Below are positions 41,884-45,452 of a stretch of DNA of 45,452 nucleotides, piece after piece. Numbering within the stretch: position 1 is the stretch's first letter; each line of letters starts with the position of its first letter. The stretch comes from Clostridia bacterium (GTDB taxonomy: Bacteria > Bacillota > Clostridia > TANB77 > CAG-508), in assembly GCA_022792395.1 (NCBI GenBank), contig JAAWAX010000047.1, positions 1-45,452 of the forward strand, read 5' to 3'. Made by a program: the position numbers and the translations under genes. The notes beneath the pieces were generated by a model that was not told where the DNA came from, ran no database searches, and worked only from the letters and a program-made list of their open reading frames with translations.

Positions 41884-42534
41884 ATGAAAAACATATTAAA
41901 AATGAATTGTCTAGGAGATAGTATAACTTATGGCTATTTAAATGAAGATGGCAAACAAATGAAAGAAAGCTATCCTATACTATTAAAAGAAATATTACAT
42001 TTGGATACAGTAAGAAACTATGGAATAAATGGAAGCACAATAGCAGATGGAGAAAATCCCATGTATATTCGTTATAAGGAAATGAATGATGATGCTGATA
42101 TAATAAGTGTATGTGCTGGTACAAACGACTTTGGAAGAACAGAAATTGAGATTTCTCCACTAGGGACAAAGAATGACAAGCAAGGAAATACCGTATATGG
42201 AGCATTAGATATATTGTGCAAAGGATTAAAACAAAAGTATCCAAATGCTTTATTGTTTTTTATGACACCATTGCGTTGTGGAGGAGATACCATTCCTAAT
42301 AAATATGGTTATACATTAAAAGAGGTAAAGAAAGCAATCGAAGAAGTTTGTTCAGAATATAAAATTCCAGTATTAGATTTATATAGCATAGGTGATTTTT
42401 TTCCAAATGATAAAATCTTTTTAAGGAAATATTGCGTAGATGATTGGCATCCTAATCAGAAGTTCGTAAAAGAAATATTAGTTAATAAAATTGCAAATTT
42501 TATCAAAGAACTTAAAAACCTTACAGAAATGTAA
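41884..42534 (+). CDS. SGNH/GDSL-type hydrolase
   Basis: A 216-residue esterase-like protein. The ATG at 41884 is used because AAAGGAG lies before it. Catalytic blocks: C-L-G-D-S-I-T-Y-G (Ser13), the glycine in Y-G-I-N-G-S-T, V-C-A-G-T-N-D-F-G (block III, Asn), and D-D-W-H-P-N (block V, Asp-His). No signal peptide is seen, so it works inside the cell. Substrates of this family include lipids, acetylated sugars and cell-wall parts. It lies between the two-component system and the remnant of a transporter gene, so it may have arrived with the event that removed the transporter (inference). Confidence 0.88.
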   Translation: MKNILKMNCLGDSITYGYLNEDGKQMKESYPILLKEILHLDTVRNYGINGSTIADGENPMYIRYKEMNDDADIISVCAGTNDFGRTEIEISPLGTKNDKQGNTVYGALDILCKGLKQKYPNALLFFMTPLRCGGDTIPNKYGYTLKEVKKAIEEVCSEYKIPVLDLYSIGDFFPNDKIFLRKYCVDDWHPNQKFVKEILVNKIANFIKELKNLTEM

Positions 42535-42543
42535 GGTTTTTGT
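42514..42543 (+). terminator. Rho-independent terminator overlapping the SGNH gene end
   Basis: AAAAACCTTAC (42514-42524) pairs with GTAAGGTTTTT over a six-base loop; its T run is followed directly by the transporter fragment. The stop codon lies in the hairpin. Confidence 0.85.
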
Positions 42544-42833
42544 AAGGAGATTCTTTTGATAAAATAAAAGCACAATACTCTATGCTTGCTTATGATACAG
42601 TAGAAGAGATTGTAAAAGTGTCAGATTATAATAAAATTGCTATGCCACTTATTTTAGCAATTATTCATTCTATTTTTGGGATTCAATTTGTATTGAGTAT
42701 GATGGTAGGTCTAGCAAGCACAGAGGAGTTATTACCTTCTATTGTGGTAACAGTTTTGATAATAGGTGTGATATATGGAGCTTATTTCTTGGCAACTTAT
42801 TGGGGAAGCAAAAATATAGTTAGAGAAGAGTAG
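42544..42833 (+). pseudogene. C-terminal fragment of a BceB-like FtsX-family permease
   Basis: Reading is open from directly after TAA 42541-42543 without a start codon and without ribosome site; the first ATG in frame is at 42582. The translation begins G-D-S-F-D-K-I-K-A-Q-Y and continues with membrane helices (P-L-I-L-A-I-I-H-S-I-F-G and S-I-V-V-T-V-L-I-I-G-V-I-Y-G-A-Y-F-L-A-T-Y-W-G-S-K). This is the extreme C-terminus of FtsX-like permeases of the BceB type, of which about 550 residues are missing. With the BceRS-like genes just upstream it shows that a full RS-AB detoxification module once stood here. Confidence 0.75.
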
Positions 42834-42906
42834 GGATTACTCAAAATATTAGCTTAAATAAAGTGTTTATTATGAAAAAAAGTGGGAGGAAAAGATATAA
42901 AAAATG

Positions 42907-42961
42907 TTGAATTATGTTAATAAGCATGATATAATATTAGTACTTGGTTATGATTACCAAG
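42907..42961 (+). promoter_or_regulatory. promoter and operator-like repeat of the coiled-coil gene
   Basis: TTGAAT (42907-42912), 17-bp spacer, TATAAT (42930-42935). Just downstream CTTGGT (42943-42948) and ACCAAG (42956-42961) are perfectly inverted with 7 bases between, placed near the transcript start like an operator. Confidence 0.65.
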
Positions 42962-42988
42962 AAAAAATTAGAAAAGAGGTTTTTTATT

Positions 42989-43759
42989 ATGACAAAAGGA
43001 ACAGAACGGAAAGATGGACGTGTAATTGTTTCCCTTATGGATTTAGCTACAGCTTTTAAGCACAATGATTACAGAGCCTATGGAAGACTGGTAAAAGAAT
43101 CAAAGCTTTCTGAAGAATTTACCAAAAGACTGACAAGCAAAGATGATTCTTGGAGAAAGGCAAAAGATGCAGATTATCAGGCCGCAGAAGTGGAAATTTT
43201 GGATGATGTTATCCAAAATATAGAGGAAGACATCGAAAAACAAAAAAAACCATCTTCAGATGCAAGTGAAAAGCTTCAAATAGCAAGAAAGAAGTTAAAA
43301 AGAGCTGAAGATGAATACAAAGTTGCTCAAAAGTATTTTGATGAACAAAAGGCAAATATGGAGAAACTTGAAAACGATAAGAAAGAGGTAGAGGCATTAA
43401 GAGTTCAGGAAATCAAGAAGCTAAAACAGATAAAAAAGGTAACATTGGTTCATCCAACAGCAACTTTATCTTCTCTGGATAAGCAAAAGGATACAATTAT
43501 TGTTTGTACAAGTTTTGATGCAAAAAGAATGGAATTTACCAGATTTGTCGATAGAGTGTTTGACTCTACAGAGAGCAATTTGGTAGAGGATGCAGTATTG
43601 AGAGAAGCAGAAAAGGAGTTGAATTCTTTCGAGGAGTTACTATCAGCAGTTGAGTATGTCAACATGGTTTTTTCTTATTGGGCTTATAATAGAGACTATG
43701 AATTGTTGTACAATAGCAAAGCTATTCAACTGATGTTAGACAGTTTAAATTTGAAGTAA
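42989..43759 (+). CDS. coiled-coil protein of unknown function, foreign-looking, with the only CGG read as arginine
   Basis: A 256-residue protein I do not recognise. Residues 1-65 (M-T-K-G-T-E-R-K-D-G-R-V-I-V-S-L-M-D-L-A-T-A-F) are compact, residues about 65-145 form a Lys/Glu-rich coiled coil, and the C-terminal 100 residues hold a conserved-looking H-P-T-A-T-L-S-S-L-D and A-V-E-Y-V-N-M-V-F-S-Y-W-A-Y-N-R-D-Y-E-L segment. The ATG at 42989 follows AAAGAGG. Codon use differs from its neighbours (several CTG, CTT and AAG), which suggests transfer. Codon 7 is CGG; a +1 shift there would stop five codons later, so here CGG must mean arginine, or the gene is not expressed well, or a later start such as the ATG at codon 17 is used. 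Confidence 0.75.
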   Translation: MTKGTERKDGRVIVSLMDLATAFKHNDYRAYGRLVKESKLSEEFTKRLTSKDDSWRKAKDADYQAAEVEILDDVIQNIEEDIEKQKKPSSDASEKLQIARKKLKRAEDEYKVAQKYFDEQKANMEKLENDKKEVEALRVQEIKKLKQIKKVTLVHPTATLSSLDKQKDTIIVCTSFDAKRMEFTRFVDRVFDSTESNLVEDAVLREAEKELNSFEELLSAVEYVNMVFSYWAYNRDYELLYNSKAIQLMLDSLNLK

Positions 43760-43802
43760 TATGAATACGTTGTAAAAAGTTAATAAAGAAAACCGAAAAG
43801 AC

Positions 43803-43846
43803 AAAGAAAGAGGAAAGCTATATAATTAGAGCATTCCTCTTTCTTT
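43803..43846. terminator. bidirectional terminator hairpin
   Basis: AAAGAAAGAGGAA (43803-43815) and TTCCTCTTTCTTT (43834-43846) are perfect inverted arms between the convergent coiled-coil gene and the coat-protein genes. Confidence 0.75.
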
Positions 43847-43850
43847 GCCA

Positions 43851-44099
43851 TTAATTATTGGTACTATATTTTTGTTTTGCAGCATCAATTTTAGTTTGTT
43901 CAGCATTTTCCATCTTATACCAACCTTTTTCGGCCATTAAATTATAGATTTTATTTTGAATATTAAGAGATTCATTTAGGGCTTCTTTAAAAGCACAATG
44001 AACTTCAGCAGTAGAAGATTCAATTGTTCCATGAAGATATAAATCACAAACACCTTTGATAATTAGTAATTCTTTTTCCATTAAATTTTTATCTTCCAT
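43851..44099 (-). CDS. CotF-like spore coat protein
   Basis: An 82-residue minus-strand protein resembling the helical spore coat family of CotF. The pattern L-I-I-K-G-V-C-D-L-Y-L-H-G-T-I-E-S...V-H-C-A-F-K-E-A-L-N-E-S-L and the end M-A-E-K-G-W-Y-K-M-E-N-A are typical: a ferritin-like helical pair followed by the tail W-Y. It probably becomes part of the coat of the mature spore. It lies 11 bases after the companion gene at 44284 and shares its transcript. Confidence 0.8.
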   Translation of the reverse strand: MEDKNLMEKELLIIKGVCDLYLHGTIESSTAEVHCAFKEALNESLNIQNKIYNLMAEKGWYKMENAEQTKIDAAKQKYSTNN

Positions 44100-44110
44100 T
44101 AGTTACCTCC

Positions 44111-44284
44111 TTATAATAAATTTAAAAATTTGTTAAATAACGCTGTATGTTTTTGCTCCAATTCTCCTATATAAGTTGATAGTGTAGTATCTTTTAATTG
44201 AGATGAAGTATTTTTACTACATGTTTTCATAAAATTTTCATGTCCCAAAGCATCTTCAACATATAAAAGTTCTTTACTTGTCAT
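44111..44284 (-). CDS. small spore coat protein (CotF/YraF-like N-terminal half)
   Basis: A 57-residue minus-strand protein starting M-T-S-K-E-L-L-Y-V-E-D-A-L-G-H-E, the usual opening of short coat proteins of the CotF group, with a second helix I-G-E-L-E-Q-K-H-T-A-L-F-N-K-F. The start at 44284 is chosen because AGGTGGTG lies 6 bases before it; a start four codons upstream has none. In other spore formers this and the following protein are encoded side by side or fused, so they likely act together. Confidence 0.8.
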   Translation of the reverse strand: MTSKELLYVEDALGHENFMKTCSKNTSSQLKDTTLSTYIGELEQKHTALFNKFLNLL

Positions 44285-44423
44285 AATAATCACCACCTAA
44301 AATAAGTATTTCCTAAATTCATAAATATATTCTAAAATAGAGAAAATTAAAGAAGTGATAAAAGATAAAGAGTAACATTTTTAAATAAATTTTATATCAT
44401 ATAGAAAAAGGAGAGTGAAATAG

Positions 44424-44984
44424 ATGCAAAATTGGCAAGTAATGAGAGCTAGAAAATACTTAAATCGATATGAGCAAATATTAAAAGAAATGGCAGAAAA
44501 GATGTTATTTCAAAATATAAGTAATAGTATTACCATTAATTTTATTGAATGTATGATATCTCATCATCAAGCTGCTATTTTTATGTGTGAAAATTTGTTA
44601 GAATATACGAAATATCAAACGTTAGAAGAAATTGCTAACAATATAATCAAAACGCAAACAGAAGGAATTGAGCAAATGCAGGAAATTGCTAAAACTACTT
44701 ATGGATTTTCAAATATGCCACAAGATGTAAATTGTTATATGGAAAAATATTTTGAAATTACAAAAAATATGATTGAAAAAATGAAAAATGCTTATAGATG
44801 TATCAACATTAATTTAAATTTTACAAATGAAATGATACCACATCATGAAGGTGCTATTGCTATGTGTGAAAATTTGCTTAAATATCGTATAAATCCAAGA
44901 CTAGAATGTATAGCAGATTCTATCATAAATGAGCAGAGCAAAGGAGTAGAAGAGTTAAAACGAATTCAAAAAAGAATTAGATAA
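44424..44984 (+). CDS. DUF305 (ferritin-like) family protein with two repeats
   Basis: A 186-residue helical protein without signal peptide. Two copies of the same unit, M-I-S-H-H-Q-A-A-I-F-M-C-E-N-L-L (about residues 49-64) and M-I-P-H-H-E-G-A-I-A-M-C-E-N-L-L (about 137-152), carry the double histidine and the M-C motif of DUF305 proteins, some of which bind copper. In spore formers such proteins are often encoded next to coat genes, as here. The divergent coat-protein genes are 140 bases away, so they may share a control region. AAAGGAG ribosome site. Confidence 0.82.
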   Translation: MQNWQVMRARKYLNRYEQILKEMAEKMLFQNISNSITINFIECMISHHQAAIFMCENLLEYTKYQTLEEIANNIIKTQTEGIEQMQEIAKTTYGFSNMPQDVNCYMEKYFEITKNMIEKMKNAYRCININLNFTNEMIPHHEGAIAMCENLLKYRINPRLECIADSIINEQSKGVEELKRIQKRIR

Positions 44985-45050
44985 TAAAAAACATGCTAGT
45001 AAAAAATAAAATTATTTTATGAAATATAAAAAATGAAAGGAGTTTATTTT

Positions 45051-45269
45051 ATGGATTATGAATTAATGATGAATGGAAATGTAAAAATAGGACAAAAAGC
45101 ACCAGATTTTGAAGCAACTTCAACTTTTGGAGAAATTTGCTTGGGAGATTACCAAGGTAAATGGTTAGTGCTATTTTCACATCCAGGAGACTTTACCCCC
45201 GTCTATTCTTACAATTTGGGGAACGTTGAAAAAAATATGAAAATGCCTGATATTGCCTATTGTTTTTGA
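45051..45269 (+). pseudogene. truncated peroxiredoxin lacking its reactive cysteine
   Basis: The 72-residue frame starts like a PrxU/AhpC2-type peroxiredoxin ([10 protein letters not shown] and [14 protein letters not shown]) but the expected peroxidatic Cys after F-T-P-V is Tyr, and the sequence then departs ([11 protein letters not shown]) and ends at TGA, about 140 residues short. No CGG lies at the break, so this is not the recoding seen in other genes. It looks like a recombined or decayed copy. AAAGGAG precedes the ATG at 45051. The sequence from 45270 to 45386 holds another small open remnant but no clear gene. Confidence 0.7.
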
Positions 45270-45386
45270 TATCGATAAGTTAATCAGATTTTGCATTTAA
45301 TTAGCACAAAATCGATTGTGGAGCGAAAGAGATTATAGTAATTTTGATTGGACAAGTTTATATGCGAATAATTTTTAAGAATTACC

Positions 45387-45415
45387 TTGACATTAATTTC
45401 TAGTAGAGTTAACAT
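45387..45415 (+). promoter_or_regulatory. putative promoter of the gene leaving the window
   Basis: TTGACA (45387-45392), 17-bp spacer, TAACAT (45410-45415). Confidence 0.55.
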
Positions 45416-45441
45416 CACACATCAATAGGAGGTGATGTTAA

Positions 45442-45452
45442 GTGGAAAAAGA
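45442..45452 (+). CDS. start of a gene running out of the window
   Basis: AGGAGG (45427-45432) is followed at 9 bases by GTG GAA AAA, a likely translation start. Only three codons are visible and nothing can be said about the product. An ATG at 45435 is too close to the ribosome site. Confidence 0.4.

Noticed and set aside
42989..43030. A +1 shift at the CGG of the coiled-coil gene
   Set aside because: It leads to a stop after five codons, so it cannot yield a protein.
45051..45269. Recoding in the peroxiredoxin
   Set aside because: There is no CGG at the break and no single-base change restores the reactive cysteine region.
45301..45378. A 25-codon open stretch as a gene
   Set aside because: It has no start codon and is too short; noted only as a possible remnant.
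1..45452. tRNA or rRNA genes, CRISPR arrays, prophage or conjugation modules
   Set aside because: I saw no tRNA or rRNA sequence, no regularly spaced repeats, and no capsid, integrase or relaxase genes in the window.

Overview
The window is about 45 kb of AT-rich, strongly plus-strand-biased DNA from an endospore-forming, anaerobic member of the Clostridia. The evidence is a complete eight-gene spoIIIA operon, CotF-like coat proteins, LexA, AddA, RqcH, an oxygen-sensitive class III ribonucleotide reductase, and arginine written almost only as AGA, CGA or CGT. The species cannot be named from this sequence; an uncultivated gut lineage is a reasonable guess.

Layout. 1-2.5 kb: tail of a GNAT acetyltransferase, a self-regulated MerR gene with an alpha/beta hydrolase, and a flavin reductase-like protein. 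2.7-5.5 kb: yebC and a large membrane-anchored protein of unknown function. 5.6-11 kb: spoIIIAA to spoIIIAH, with a REP-like element inserted between AD and AE. 11-14 kb: small HTH protein, phosphofructokinase, anchored unknown protein, lexA. 14-18.4 kb: heterodimeric ABC exporter. 18.5-25.5 kb: AAA/DUF4143 ATPase, MurF-like ligase, addA, a small membrane protein. 25.6-27.3 kb: rqcH on the minus strand, then a highly structured 118-bp palindromic element. 27.5-32.2 kb: DUF2207 protein, DnaB-like ATPase, Nudix-pyrophosphatase-like fusion. 32.2-35.3 kb: two tiny membrane proteins, a phosphatase, and a MATE transporter fused to a cytidylate-kinase-like domain. 35.4-38.1 kb: nrdD and nrdG. 38.2-45.4 kb: nitronate monooxygenase-like enzyme, NlpC/P60-like protein, a BceRS-type two-component system whose transporter survives only as a fragment, SGNH hydrolase, a foreign-looking coiled-coil gene, two coat proteins, a DUF305 protein and a broken peroxiredoxin.

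The main discovery is a pattern in translation. Five unrelated genes (yebC, spoIIIAA, spoIIIAE, the DUF2207 gene and the MATE fusion) appear frameshifted. In every case the break lies exactly at an in-frame CGG codon, and skipping its C so that the next codon is GGN (glycine) restores the conserved protein. In the DUF2207 gene six such CGGs follow each other in 29 bases; skipping all six C bases turns a meaningless tail into the glycine-rich tail of that family and returns exactly to the TAA. I find ten such sites. In about 13,700 codons CGG occurs only once more in frame, as apparent arginine in the foreign-looking coiled-coil gene. I infer that CGG is not a working arginine codon in this organism and instead causes a +1 shift (or is read as a four-base glycine codon, CGGN). 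This is inference from sequence; genome-wide codon, tRNA and peptide data would decide it.
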